Source: Deltaproteobacteria bacterium (lineage in GTDB: Bacteria > Desulfobacterota > WTBG01 > CAIYCZ01 > CAIRTM01). Taken from it: a stretch of DNA of 52,202 nt. Shown piece after piece: positions 41,112 to 50,342 of this stretch (positions are counted from its first letter, which is position 1; each line of letters begins with the position of its first letter). The stretch is taken from NCBI GenBank assembly GCA_024276465.1, contig JAJRXD010000040.1, positions 1-52,202 on the forward strand. Direction: 5' to 3'. The notes below the pieces were generated by a model. The model searched no databases, had not been told where the DNA came from, and saw only the letters and a program-made list of their open reading frames with translations. The translations under genes were made by a program, and so were the position numbers.

Positions 41112-41178
41112 TTCATGCTCCCAAATTGTTCAATATATAAATATTATGTTCTGAACTGTTTTAATATCGCAACGTAAG

Positions 41179-41206
41179 AATATACAGGGGAAAGCAAACA
41201 TGTCAA
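41179..41206 (-). promoter_or_regulatory. Internal promoter before NuoEFG set 1
   Basis: On the minus strand TTGACA (41206-41201) and TATATT (41184-41179) are separated by 16 bp, in the 146-bp gap upstream of NuoE set 1. It lets the six left-hand genes be expressed apart from the upstream part of the island. Confidence 0.6.
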
Positions 41207-41257
41207 GTGCTATCTGCTGTGATTTAAGTATGTCCGCAACCATCATGTTTCCCATGG

Positions 41258-42607
41258 TTAATGCTTTTTCTTCCTTGAATCCACCTGCAGGGCATCATCT
41301 ACTGACACCTGGGAAAATTTCTCCAGCACAGCTCCAAGCTCCGGCCTTTCCTTTTTAATCTGATCAAGGTGACTCAGAAGTGCAGTCCTTGTGGTAATTG
41401 GATCTGAAAACTCATTTACGTATCCCCTTATATCGTCACCTCTGGTCAGGCCGAACAGGTAATCAATATCATGATCTTTAAGCACATGCAAACCAAACCC
41501 CTGTGAGGCCCGCTTGATCTCCTCAGGATCATTATACTCAAAGCTCTCTTTCCACGCATCAGCGTAATCCTCAAGGCCACTACCTGTTGACAGATACTTT
41601 ACAATAGCATTGCCGGCCTGAAAGCCATACATCATGGCTCCCTGAACATATGTTTCGATAAACGCTGCCGAATCACCAACAACAACAACATTTCCTTCTA
41701 TGGGGTTTATCAGCGGGGTATAAAAGTTAAGTGTCGCAGCTCTCACATCAACAATCTTCATGTTTTTAAACCACCCTGAAAACCTGCCCTTTGTCGTAAA
41801 ATAATCAAGTTCATCTCTGGTTGACACTGCTTCAACCGTGGCAGCAACAGGCACACCAAGTGTCAACTCATACACCGGGGGGTCTGTTATGCCTTCGTGG
41901 GGCTTCGGGCACATGTAAAGCTGACCCCTTTTTGTTCTGGTATGGCCTGTTCCTACAAAGGTTATCCATGAATCAGGGTAGGGACAATCAACATTTTCCA
42001 TATGGAAGGAACAAACTCTAAACCTGGCAAAAAACTTCCTTCGCTTCTCGTTAAGTCCAAGGGTCTCAACAACCTTTGAGTTTACTCCATCAGCTGCAAC
42101 TGCAACTTTCCCCTCAAAGGTAAAGTTTTTTTCCCTGTCCCGAAAAGTGACCTTAACCCCTCCCTTAACATTCTCTGCCTTTACAGCCTGGAGGCCGCAT
42201 AAAATTTCAATGTTTTTGTTTTTCTGGACAATTGAAAAAAGGCCATTAACAAGCGCTTCTTTTTCATAGGAAATGGCAACATTACCCTCCGGACTTTTGC
42301 CTTTGATAGTTAACGCCTGTCCGCCAGGTGAAACCTTGAAGCTGTTTTTCAGAGGAATGACCGACCCTGCATAAGGTACCACAAAGTTGTTGTTCTGAAA
42401 GCGAATCTCACCGGAAGAGTACGTAACTACTTCCTTGTGAGTCCCTGGTTCAATTATAAGATTACAGCAACAGGACCTTAAGATTTTCGGAATGTCCTTT
42501 TTCTGATCAACAAGCAGCACCTTTAATCCTTTTTTTGCTGCAATTTGAGAGACCATCAATCCGGCAGGTCCTGCTCCGACAACAACAATATCATATTGAT
42601 TTGCCAT
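41258..42607 (-). CDS. GGR/FixC-type FAD oxidoreductase A
   Basis: A 449-residue flavoprotein, paralogous to gene B at 36558. YDIVVVGAGPAGLMVSQIAAKKGLK is the FAD fold, VAVAADGVNSKVVETLG and NVVVVGDSAAFIETYVQGAMM the downstream FAD motifs. A distinctive RSCCCNLIIEPG (about 44-55) carries three adjacent cysteines that gene B lacks (it has a single CTMIMNID). A ferredoxin gene ends 24 bp upstream. The two paralogues differ widely, so they likely have different substrates or opposite roles in one electron chain. Confidence 0.84.
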   Translation of the reverse strand: MANQYDIVVVGAGPAGLMVSQIAAKKGLKVLLVDQKKDIPKILRSCCCNLIIEPGTHKEVVTYSSGEIRFQNNNFVVPYAGSVIPLKNSFKVSPGGQALTIKGKSPEGNVAISYEKEALVNGLFSIVQKNKNIEILCGLQAVKAENVKGGVKVTFRDREKNFTFEGKVAVAADGVNSKVVETLGLNEKRRKFFARFRVCSFHMENVDCPYPDSWITFVGTGHTRTKRGQLYMCPKPHEGITDPPVYELTLGVPVAATVEAVSTRDELDYFTTKGRFSGWFKNMKIVDVRAATLNFYTPLINPIEGNVVVVGDSAAFIETYVQGAMMYGFQAGNAIVKYLSTGSGLEDYADAWKESFEYNDPEEIKRASQGFGLHVLKDHDIDYLFGLTRGDDIRGYVNEFSDPITTRTALLSHLDQIKKERPELGAVLEKFSQVSVDDALQVDSRKKKH

Positions 42608-42631
42608 AAATTTAGCCTTGTATCCGTTTAT

Positions 42632-42835
42632 CTAAGCTTCAGTAAAAATGATTGCCTGCGGAAATCTGCAACTCACATTTGGAGCACCCATGCCGCAGGC
42701 TATGACACATGTACGGCATTCCGTACATCGAAACTGATCTATGCACGCCTTGTTATCAAAAAAGTGTATTGCTATCTGCGGACATAGATTTACACATCCT
42801 CCACATCCAACACATTTGTCTATATCAATCTGCAT
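42632..42835 (-). CDS. 67-residue 2[4Fe-4S] ferredoxin
   Basis: Two cluster motifs: CVGCGGCVNLCP (Cys8, 11, 14, 18) and CTECRTCVIACGMG, the second ending in glycine rather than the usual proline. An AGGAAAG site precedes the ATG. It sits directly upstream of GGR-type gene A in the same arrangement as the ferredoxin at 37925 with gene B, making two Fd-flavoprotein pairs. It begins just left of the 121-bp repeat. Confidence 0.9.
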   Translation of the reverse strand: MQIDIDKCVGCGGCVNLCPQIAIHFFDNKACIDQFRCTECRTCVIACGMGAPNVSCRFPQAIIFTEA

Positions 42836-42911
42836 ATTGTGCTCTTTCCTCTAACCTAAATTGAGCGATTCTAAAAAAACATAATGCCACAAATCCCGCT
42901 GTGTCGGGATC

Positions 42912-43032
42912 AGTGTAACAGCATTGAACGGATTTAAGCATTACATAAGCTTCACCAGGAGAGTGGAGCGTAATGCTTGCTTAGTAAACAGACATGGATA
43001 TCTGCCTAAAATGAGTGATATGCTGTTACACT
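42912..43032. repeat. MITE-like 121-bp element, copy 2
   Basis: Same length and orientation as 35300-35420. The ends are AGTGTAACAGCAT (42912-42924) and ATGCTGTTACACT (43020-43032), perfectly complementary over 13 bases. An inner pair AAGCATTAC/GTAATGCTT is perfect here but mismatched in copy 1, while the CAGACAT palindrome is perfect in copy 1 and mismatched here. It lies between FAD oxidase B and the ferredoxin gene, splitting the island. Confidence 0.8.
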
Positions 43033-43080
43033 TACTGTCTTTATCTGAAAAACAGCTCAGCCTTAGGGCTAAATTATACC

Positions 43081-44736
43081 TTAATGTCCGCCGCCGCCCA
43101 TTAATTTCCTGTATTCTTCATCCGAAAGCACGTCAGGTGTTGTTGCAAATCCGGGATTGGAAATATTATTCGGGTCAAATTCCCTTTTCAGCGCTTTTAC
43201 ATAGAGATGAACATCTCCTAACATTGGTCCGAACATGTCATAAGCCGGCCCTAACATGTGTATGGCTTCAGCTGCTGATTTGCGCTGGAACTGGCTTTTC
43301 CCGACCCTGCCAATAATCTCTATGGCCTGATTGCACTGCTCCGGGTCCTGCTCAGGAAAAACATCCGTTGTATGAAGACACCAGTATCCGTATTCCTGGG
43401 GGCTTATCCAGCCTCCGTGAATACTCAGGGGCTGAACAAAATCCTTGCCAATCCCTTCTTCAAGCGCATCCTTTTCCACCTTGTTTGATGCAAGTATTTC
43501 ATAGACAATCTTGTCAATCGAATCAACATTTGAAGAGCCTATGCTGAAGTTATCCGATGGCCGTGCAAGGCGCTGTGCATTTCCAAATCTGATCCACTCA
43601 TTTGCAGCCCGTTTTATCCATACTTTGTATGCCGGCTCATCTTCCTCAACAAATACACCCCCAACCTTTTTAACAATTGCCTTCAAAACCTTCTCTTCAT
43701 ATTCAAGCTGCTCAAGAGAGGTCTTTCCGGCAAGGGCAACCACACAATAGCTTTGAGGGAAAACATTATTGTTCATATTATCATGCAGATCCTGCTTGGT
43801 TACGGAAGAATAGGTCAGAAGAAACTGCTGCGCAAGGTGTGTTGCGACTTCCCCTATTTCAGCCTTGCCCATCTCATAGAAAAGCTCTGCTGATTTTTTG
43901 AGTTCCTGTTCCTCCTCTTCTGGATACTTGAAAGGGAACTTTATCATATACCACCGCCACAGATCACCGAGGGAACTGGAGAATTTCATGTTGGCATTGC
44001 CTTCTGTCGGGAAAACTTCAGGTCCTGCAAACTGCCACAGTTTGCAGGAAATTTTAGTTACAATTCCCATGCCGCCTGCATGACCGAACATACCGCCACG
44101 CAGGAAGCCCCTGAGATCCGGCCCTGGACCGTCGTTCCAGAAGTTTCCGGCATCAGGGCACGCCATTGATCCGCTTCTTACCACCTCGCCATCGGGCAGC
44201 ACTAACTCAAACCCCAGCAGGTTCTGGGCTCCGATACCGGTTATCCAGCTGTTCCCGTACGCACCATGCCATGCAAAGTTAGCAAGGCACGAAACCTGAC
44301 TTCCGGCAAGTGGTGTCGGAACATAAAGTCCGTATCTCTGTGCCTCTGCAAAAATCTGTGCAAATGCAACATATGGTTCGATAACTGCGTACATGTCCTT
44401 TTCGTTCAATTCTATGATCCTGTTCATGCGTTTCGGATCAAGGATCACAGTACCACCCTGTGTCGGAAAAGCATGAAATGTAAACCCCGAGCCTCTCGGA
44501 ATAAAAGGGAACTTATACCTGTTAGCAACCTTGACGATACTCTGCACTTCTTCTGTGGAACCAGGCATGACAACACATGCTGGTCTCATATTCAAACCGC
44601 ATCTTTCTCTCTGCATAACACCATGCGGCAGCCACTGCACCCGGGAATATGCCTGGCATAACACCGGATCATTTGTTATATTCTCATCTCCAACAATATC
44701 CTGCAATGCACTGTATGAAAAATCTGTAAATGCCAT
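43081..44736 (-). CDS. FAD-linked oxidase B (VAO/PCMH, 4-cresol-dehydrogenase-like)
   Basis: A 551-residue flavoprotein of the vanillyl-alcohol-oxidase superfamily. The FAD domain shows PACVVMPGSTEEVQSIVKVANRYKFPFIPRGSGF (about 50-85) and GGTVILDPKRMNRI. A VSCLANFAWHGAYGNSWITGIG segment lies where PCMH flavoproteins bind the pyrophosphate. The C-terminal cap ends VKALKREFDPNNISNPGF. It is longer than GlcD and closer in size to 4-cresol or vanillyl-alcohol enzymes, so a phenolic or hydroxy-acid substrate is possible but not shown. ATG 44736 has GGAGG 6 bases upstream; the frame also opens at 44751. It follows the HdrD-like gene by 50 bp. Confidence 0.85.
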   Translation of the reverse strand: MAFTDFSYSALQDIVGDENITNDPVLCQAYSRVQWLPHGVMQRERCGLNMRPACVVMPGSTEEVQSIVKVANRYKFPFIPRGSGFTFHAFPTQGGTVILDPKRMNRIIELNEKDMYAVIEPYVAFAQIFAEAQRYGLYVPTPLAGSQVSCLANFAWHGAYGNSWITGIGAQNLLGFELVLPDGEVVRSGSMACPDAGNFWNDGPGPDLRGFLRGGMFGHAGGMGIVTKISCKLWQFAGPEVFPTEGNANMKFSSSLGDLWRWYMIKFPFKYPEEEEQELKKSAELFYEMGKAEIGEVATHLAQQFLLTYSSVTKQDLHDNMNNNVFPQSYCVVALAGKTSLEQLEYEEKVLKAIVKKVGGVFVEEDEPAYKVWIKRAANEWIRFGNAQRLARPSDNFSIGSSNVDSIDKIVYEILASNKVEKDALEEGIGKDFVQPLSIHGGWISPQEYGYWCLHTTDVFPEQDPEQCNQAIEIIGRVGKSQFQRKSAAEAIHMLGPAYDMFGPMLGDVHLYVKALKREFDPNNISNPGFATTPDVLSDEEYRKLMGGGGH

Positions 44737-44786
44737 AAAAGCCTCCAACATAAGTAGCCGGGGTATTCCTCACCCGACATTGTTTA

Positions 44787-46082
44787 TTATTCCATTGCCT
44801 GTCTCACAAGATCAAGAATATCCCCTACCTTCATCTTTGATCCTGAAGCATCTATTCCATCAGTTAAATTGGCCTCACACCATGGACATGCAGTAATAAT
44901 AGTTCCTGCCCCTGTTGCTTCTGCCTCTTCTATCCTCTCTTTTGCCGTTGCGAGGGCAAAATCAGGATATGCCGACTTTGCTCCACCACCGCTGCCGCAG
45001 CACCATGCATAGTCTTTAATCCGTTCCATCTCAACAAGTTTTATTCCTGGTATTGCTTTGAGGATATTTCTCGGAGCTTCGTACACGCCATTAACCCCCC
45101 TGTTCATCTCTCTCGGAGGTTCAGTGAGCCCGAATTTTACCCGTTTACCTTCCCAGTGTTTGTACGGCTCCCCCCTTCTGCCTAAGTGACAGGGGTCGTG
45201 CCAGGTAATATGCATATTAACGGGCTTTTTAAATTTGATCTTATTGTCTTGAATCAGTTCTTCTAAAAATTGTGTGGTGTGTTTCACCTTGTAAGGGAGA
45301 GCTGTTGTATCAATTTTCTGCATCTTCGCATATTTTTCTGAGAATGTCATAAAACAGCCAGGACAATTGGTCACAATAGTTTTCACCCCGATTTCTTCAA
45401 ACATTTTCAGATTCTTCTCTGCAATCTTTTCGAAACTCTTCTTGTCACCAATGTTATCCGCTATGCCACCGCAACATACTTCCTTTGCTCCCAAAATTCC
45501 AAAATCAACTCCAGCCTCTTTCAGAATTGCAGCCGTGTTCTGGGGAACTGTATCCATGCCCGGTTTGTAGGCATACGTACATCCTACATAATACAGGACA
45601 TCTGCCCTGGCACCAGCCTTTGACAGATCCTTAATCCCCATTTTTCTTGCCCAGTTGGCACGCCTTGTCCGGGGCTGTTTCCACACATTGTCATAGTTCA
45701 TAATACTCTGTATGAATTCCTTGTGAGCAGGCAGGGGACCATATCCTCTCTCGCAAGCCTCTTCCCTCAGTGCGTCAAGCACCCCGATAATATCAAGATC
45801 CATTACACGCTTGCAACTGATATCACAAGCTGCGCACACGGGGCATCTGTAAATAACCTCAAGCAGGATATCCTTGTTTTCTTCCCATGTCAGCTCACCT
45901 TTTAAAAGCCCTGTTGTTATGTCATTTTTTCCCTGGGCTGCATATGCATCAAATTTTCCGTATACAAGCGAAGGACAGTTTCTTGCAAAGCGATGACTCT
46001 TAATTTCCCACAAGTGTGACCATTTACAAGTCGAGCAGCGCTGGCAATGACTTGCATCGTATTCTATTTTTTCTAATGCCAT
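44787..46082 (-). CDS. HdrD/GlcF-type Fe-S oxidoreductase (two CCG domains)
   Basis: A 431-residue protein. The N-terminal [4Fe-4S] region has CQRCSTC...NCP and CPVCAACDISCKR. Two CCG domains follow: CCGGIADN...NCPGC (about 205-240) and CCGSGGGAK...ACPWC (about 375-415). In HdrD such domains hold the catalytic clusters that reduce disulfides; in GlcF/LldE they take electrons from the flavoprotein. It lies between two FAD-linked oxidases, which is the GlcD-GlcF arrangement doubled. It probably passes electrons from both to the NuoEFG set or to quinone. Starts 24 bp after FAD oxidase A. Confidence 0.88.
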   Translation of the reverse strand: MALEKIEYDASHCQRCSTCKWSHLWEIKSHRFARNCPSLVYGKFDAYAAQGKNDITTGLLKGELTWEENKDILLEVIYRCPVCAACDISCKRVMDLDIIGVLDALREEACERGYGPLPAHKEFIQSIMNYDNVWKQPRTRRANWARKMGIKDLSKAGARADVLYYVGCTYAYKPGMDTVPQNTAAILKEAGVDFGILGAKEVCCGGIADNIGDKKSFEKIAEKNLKMFEEIGVKTIVTNCPGCFMTFSEKYAKMQKIDTTALPYKVKHTTQFLEELIQDNKIKFKKPVNMHITWHDPCHLGRRGEPYKHWEGKRVKFGLTEPPREMNRGVNGVYEAPRNILKAIPGIKLVEMERIKDYAWCCGSGGGAKSAYPDFALATAKERIEEAEATGAGTIITACPWCEANLTDGIDASGSKMKVGDILDLVRQAME

Positions 46083-46106
46083 AATGTTCCTTTCTTTGCC
46101 AAATAA

Positions 46107-47594
46107 TTAAAATCCAAGTTTTCCCGGGTTGAGAATACTGTTCGGATCAAAGGTTCTTTTAATTCTCTTCAGCGTTTCATGCAGGTTGCCTGTTCTTGAA
46201 TATACCATTTCAGCCCACGGCCCGTATATCCTGTAAAAGAAAGCACCCTTATTAATCAGCTGTTCACTGGCCTCTCTGTAAAGAGCATCTATCATTTCCC
46301 TCTCATCCTGACTCTCAGGATTGTACGGAAAACTGACCTCCATTTGAAATGATCTTCCGTTCTGTTTTGGCTGCAGGTAAAGTCCGATATCAGATAAGGG
46401 GTATCCGCTTTCTGCTGCAATAGTATTTACTATCTGTAAAAACTCAGGGGCCCTTTGAAGCTGTGTCAGAAAAAATATTTCTCTGGATGCTCCCTCTGCT
46501 CTGAATTTCCAGTATGTCCCATTATCCCATGGCTGCAACAAGTGCCGGGCAAGCACTTTCTCCGCATCAGGCACATTGGGAAGGCTTTCCATTGGTTTGA
46601 TAAAAAACGTCCGCGATATATCCCTGATGGCTTTTTCCTGATAAGCCATTTTTTCCTCCGGGAACCACTCGCCTGCGGTCAGATTGACAATGACAGTATA
46701 AGATGGAAGGACTGCGCTTATACTGTCAATCTCCTCAGGGTCAGAGGCAAGGATTGTAGCAAGATACCGACTGTTGAGCAGCAAACACTCATCTCCAAGC
46801 AGCTTGCGCAAAATGTAATAAAACGGCTCAACACTTTCCTCAAGACTGTCAAACCCGAAAAACATCATTTTCTGCTTCTCAGGAATCAGTGCGATCTTTA
46901 CGTTCATAACCGTTACGATCCCTAATGTTCCAAGACTGCCGGGTATAAGTCTGAACCAGTCAATTCCCGGGCCGTGAAAATTACAAAGATCGCTGGGCAG
47001 TTCATCAGGGATGGTTTCAGGCGCCTGTGGCGATATGGCCATTGATCCGGTGTGAAACAGGTTTCCATCAGGCATCACCATTTCCATGGTAAGGATTGTC
47101 TCATCAAGATGATGCTTGTGCACGATCCTTGGCTCTCTCTCAAGAGTACTTGTCAGCGCTGATTTGTCCTTGTGAGGAAGAAACGGATTGATCGCCCTGA
47201 ACCCGTGCTTGGCAAGCTCTTCCTGAAGTTCACCATATGTAACTCCTGCCTCAAACATTACCCACTTGTTCCTTGTATCAATACGGCGAATATTTTTCAT
47301 CGAACTCATATCAATAACAATGCCGCCCTGCTCGGGAATAGCAGCACCGTAAAAACCTGTAGCAGAACTTCGGGGGGTAACGGGAATTTTGTAATCATTT
47401 GCCAGCTTAACAATTTTCTGGACTTCCCCGGTTGAAAGCACCTTCACAACAACATCAGGTTTTTTGTTGCAGCTGTGACTGGTATCACTGGCATATCCTT
47501 CCAGAAACTCTGGGTCTGTAAAAACTCTGGTGCTGTCTACAACCTTTTCCAGCTTTCCGGTAAGTTCCTCTATTGTAGATAATACTTCTGTCAT
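46107..47594 (-). CDS. FAD-linked oxidase A (GlcD-like)
   Basis: A 495-residue PCMH-type flavoprotein. PDVVVKVLSTGEVQKIVKLANDYKIPVTPRSS (about 46-77), GGIVIDMSSMKNIRRI, IPGSLGTLGIVT (the typical GSEGTLGI motif) and the C-terminal RIKRTFDPNSILNPGKLGF are visible. Glycolate/lactate dehydrogenase GlcD is the nearest familiar relative. The usual glycine-rich PPDGTS loop is replaced by INPFLPHKDKSALTSTLE, which may change substrate or flavin attachment. A GGAGG site precedes the ATG. The partner Fe-S protein follows immediately. Confidence 0.86.
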   Translation of the reverse strand: MTEVLSTIEELTGKLEKVVDSTRVFTDPEFLEGYASDTSHSCNKKPDVVVKVLSTGEVQKIVKLANDYKIPVTPRSSATGFYGAAIPEQGGIVIDMSSMKNIRRIDTRNKWVMFEAGVTYGELQEELAKHGFRAINPFLPHKDKSALTSTLEREPRIVHKHHLDETILTMEMVMPDGNLFHTGSMAISPQAPETIPDELPSDLCNFHGPGIDWFRLIPGSLGTLGIVTVMNVKIALIPEKQKMMFFGFDSLEESVEPFYYILRKLLGDECLLLNSRYLATILASDPEEIDSISAVLPSYTVIVNLTAGEWFPEEKMAYQEKAIRDISRTFFIKPMESLPNVPDAEKVLARHLLQPWDNGTYWKFRAEGASREIFFLTQLQRAPEFLQIVNTIAAESGYPLSDIGLYLQPKQNGRSFQMEVSFPYNPESQDEREMIDALYREASEQLINKGAFFYRIYGPWAEMVYSRTGNLHETLKRIKRTFDPNSILNPGKLGF

Positions 47595-47672
47595 GTAGAC
47601 CTCCTATCGTATAACTATTGATGTTTTATCATAAGGCATCTCTTCAAAGCTCCTGGATGTAATATAATATTC

Positions 47673-48425
47673 CTACTTCGTATTGCCCTTGCGAAGGCAG
47701 TGCGAACAGGTTTCAAGAAATCCTTCTGACACCTCATGTTTCCGAGCAAAATGTTCGAGCATCCGTCTTGTTGCAAATACATTCCCGTCTGAACTGCATT
47801 TCTGCAGGGGCAGCCGGGTTTCCCATTTGTCCATTATCCGCTCCGGCTCACCCCGGACATCAGAAATTTCGTCATGCATGCTGACAACGCCTGTTGGACA
47901 AACAAACACACATGAACCACATCCAATACACTCCTTTGAGTCCCTGAAAAATGGAACAGCAACTGAGCGCTTGGAGCCTTTGTGAACAAAATCAAGTGCA
48001 CAGGCACCAACAATCTCCCTGCAGGTTCTCACGCACTGCCCGCACATAATACAAAGCTCACCCTGCTCGGGATATGGAGTGGCTTTGACACCAATGTCCC
48101 GGGCAAGCTGTTGTTCAACAGCTGCTTCCGGTGTTCGTGCAAGAAGAAGCTCTACAAGGGTTTTGCGGATTTTTTGAACCCTGGGTGAATGGGTTTTGAT
48201 TTTCATCCCGTCTCTTACATGACTGTTACATGATGTGACAATCTGTTTTCTGCCCTGTTCCTCAATCTCAACAATACAGAGCCTGCATGCTCCGTATGGT
48301 TTGAGTGCTTCATGGCTGCAAAGTACAGGTATTTTTACGCCATGGTCCCGCGTGTTTTCAAGGATTGTTTTTCCCGGCAGAAACTTTGTCTTTTTTCCAT
48401 TAAGTGTAATATTACACATTGTCAT
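47673..48425 (-). CDS. NuoG/HoxU-like Fe-S subunit, set 2
   Basis: A 250-residue counterpart of the protein at 38141. [2Fe-2S] ligands appear in PVLCSHEALKPYGACRLCIVE and TSCN, and two [4Fe-4S] motifs as CIMCGQCVRTC and CIGCGSCVFVCP. The NuoG His-Cys cluster is again missing. The C-terminal extension keeps a CSHC pair and a single upstream cysteine, a less complete version of set 1's. It lies 6 bp after NuoF set 2 and 78 bp before FAD oxidase A, linking the flavin module to the oxidases. Confidence 0.86.
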   Translation of the reverse strand: MTMCNITLNGKKTKFLPGKTILENTRDHGVKIPVLCSHEALKPYGACRLCIVEIEEQGRKQIVTSCNSHVRDGMKIKTHSPRVQKIRKTLVELLLARTPEAAVEQQLARDIGVKATPYPEQGELCIMCGQCVRTCREIVGACALDFVHKGSKRSVAVPFFRDSKECIGCGSCVFVCPTGVVSMHDEISDVRGEPERIMDKWETRLPLQKCSSDGNVFATRRMLEHFARKHEVSEGFLETCSHCLRKGNTK

Positions 48426-48431
48426 GGTCTT

Positions 48432-50342
48432 TCACCTGATTTCAACAGCTTTAACAGGACACACTTCATAACATGCCCTGCATTTTATGCATTTTTTTAC
48501 AGAAATCTTATGCATTTTCCTGGGTTTGCCTGAAACTGCTTCACAGGGACATGCCTTCCTGCAGGCTTCACACCCGATGCACTTGTCAGCATTAATTGAA
48601 AATCTGATTAATGCAGAACACACCCCGGCAGAGCATCTCCTTTTCTTTATGTGCTCATCATATTCTTTGCCAAAATACCGCAGGGTACTCAGGACCGGGT
48701 TTGCTGCTGTCTTTCCCAGAGCGCACATGGAAGCCTGTGACATTGCTTCACAAACATCTTTTAGTTGCTCAATGTCCTTTGTCCTGCCCCTGCCCCTGGT
48801 TATTCTGTCAAGTATTTCAAAAACAGCCTGGGTGCCCTCTCTGCACGGCAGACACTTTCCGCATGATTCGTCCTTGAGAAAAGACATGAAATATTTTGCC
48901 ACATCGACCATGCACGTCCTGTCATCCATGACAATCATGCCGCCTGAACCCATGATCGAACCTGCTTTTGTCAGGCTTTCGTAATCCACTGAAATATCAG
49001 CAAGCCGTTTCGGGATACATCCCCCGGACGGACCGCCTGTCTGTACAGCCTTGAGCTTTCTTCCACCGGCAATTCCACCACCTATATCATAAACAATCTC
49101 CTTAAGGCTGATTCCCATCGGAACTTCAACAAGACCGACCCTCTCAACTGCTCCTACAAGAGAAAATATCTTGGTGCCTTTACTTTTGCCTGTTCCAATA
49201 CGGGAAAACCATGTGCCGCCTCTTGAAAGAACCACGGGTATATTTGCCAGCGTCTCAACATTATTAATACAGGTGGGCAACCCCCAGAGCCCCTTTTCAA
49301 CGGGATAGGGTGGCCTTGGCACGGGTTCACCCGAATATCCTTCAATGGATGCAATAAGCGCTGTTTCTTCACCACAAACAAATGCCCCTGCTCCCTTTTC
49401 CACATTCACGTTAAAGCTGAAATCAGTTCCAAACATATTTCTGCCAAGCAGACCTGATCTCTTAGCCTGAAGAATAGCTTTTGTAACCTGTTTAACCGCC
49501 AGCGGGTACTCTCCCCTGACGTAAATATATCCTTCGGATGCTCCAATGGAGAAAGCAGCTATGATCATTCCTTCAAGCACGCTGAATGGATCTCCCTCCA
49601 GAATGCTTCTGTCCATATATGCCCCTGGATCCCCTTCATCAGCATTACATATTATATATTTTTTTTTGCCTTCTGCCTGCCTTGCCATTTCCCATTTTTT
49701 ACCGACCGGAAAACCTGCTCCGCCTCTTCCTCTGAGACCTGACCTCTGAACTTCCGTGATTATTTTTTCAGGCTTCATTCCGGTAACAGCGCTGTATGCA
49801 GCTTTAAAACCGCCGCGTGCCACATACTCCTGAATATCAGCAGGATTAATAAGACCACAGTTTCTCAGCGCTATTTTTTTCTGCTTTTTAAAAAGCGGCA
49901 GTGTCCCGTATGCAGGAATTTTTCCACTTGTTGCAGCCTGACTGGCAGAGGCATATTTCCTGACCCTGCCGTCAGCTATATTTTCTTCTGCATCTGTTCG
50001 ATAAAGAATTTTGCTTTCTGGTATATGCCTGTTCTTTAAATTCCGTACAATTCCAGGGATATCATCTTCTGACACATCACCAAGTGTAATCTTTGGCATG
50101 CGGGGAATAATGATATTTACTATCGGTTCTCTGCTGCACCACCCCGAACATCCAACAGGTACTACAGTTGCTTTTACCTTCTGTTTTTGCAGCTCCTTTT
50201 TGAATGCGTCATGGACTTTATCTGCTCCCCTGGCAATACCGCATGTTGCCAGCCCAACAGTTATTTTTATGCCGGATGGAAACAGCTGCTGTTCCCCACT
50301 CTTTTTCAGTTTGTTAAGATCCTGCATTTTTTTTATTTTCAT
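48432..50342 (-). CDS. NuoF/HndC-like NADH-flavin subunit with C-terminal ferredoxin domain, set 2
   Basis: A 636-residue NuoF/HndC-type protein that looks competent for NAD(H). Thioredoxin-like N-domain with TCGIA and VGCSGWC; FMN/NADH segment GRGGAGFPVGKKW, CNADEGDPGAYMDRS and GAGAFVCGEETAL; SLBB region; [4Fe-4S] motif ESCGKCLPCREG...MCALG; and an added 2[4Fe-4S] ferredoxin domain (CIGCEACRKACP and CIKCRACYEVCP, about 585-630). This is the layout of subunits in bifurcating hydrogenases and related complexes. It overlaps NuoE by 4 bp (ATGA). The contrast with the altered set 1 paralogue is notable. Confidence 0.92.
   Translation of the reverse strand: MKIKKMQDLNKLKKSGEQQLFPSGIKITVGLATCGIARGADKVHDAFKKELQKQKVKATVVPVGCSGWCSREPIVNIIIPRMPKITLGDVSEDDIPGIVRNLKNRHIPESKILYRTDAEENIADGRVRKYASASQAATSGKIPAYGTLPLFKKQKKIALRNCGLINPADIQEYVARGGFKAAYSAVTGMKPEKIITEVQRSGLRGRGGAGFPVGKKWEMARQAEGKKKYIICNADEGDPGAYMDRSILEGDPFSVLEGMIIAAFSIGASEGYIYVRGEYPLAVKQVTKAILQAKRSGLLGRNMFGTDFSFNVNVEKGAGAFVCGEETALIASIEGYSGEPVPRPPYPVEKGLWGLPTCINNVETLANIPVVLSRGGTWFSRIGTGKSKGTKIFSLVGAVERVGLVEVPMGISLKEIVYDIGGGIAGGRKLKAVQTGGPSGGCIPKRLADISVDYESLTKAGSIMGSGGMIVMDDRTCMVDVAKYFMSFLKDESCGKCLPCREGTQAVFEILDRITRGRGRTKDIEQLKDVCEAMSQASMCALGKTAANPVLSTLRYFGKEYDEHIKKRRCSAGVCSALIRFSINADKCIGCEACRKACPCEAVSGKPRKMHKISVKKCIKCRACYEVCPVKAVEIR

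Noticed and set aside
36558-42835. Benzoyl-CoA reductase (Bam) gene cluster
   Set aside because: NuoEF-like and HdrD-like genes recall BamG/H/D, but no BamB tungsten subunit, BamE or BamF counterpart is present.
35300-43032. CRISPR or IS element interpretation of the two repeats
   Set aside because: Only two copies, 7.5 kb apart, with no spacers, cas genes or transposase between them; inverted ends fit a MITE-like element instead.
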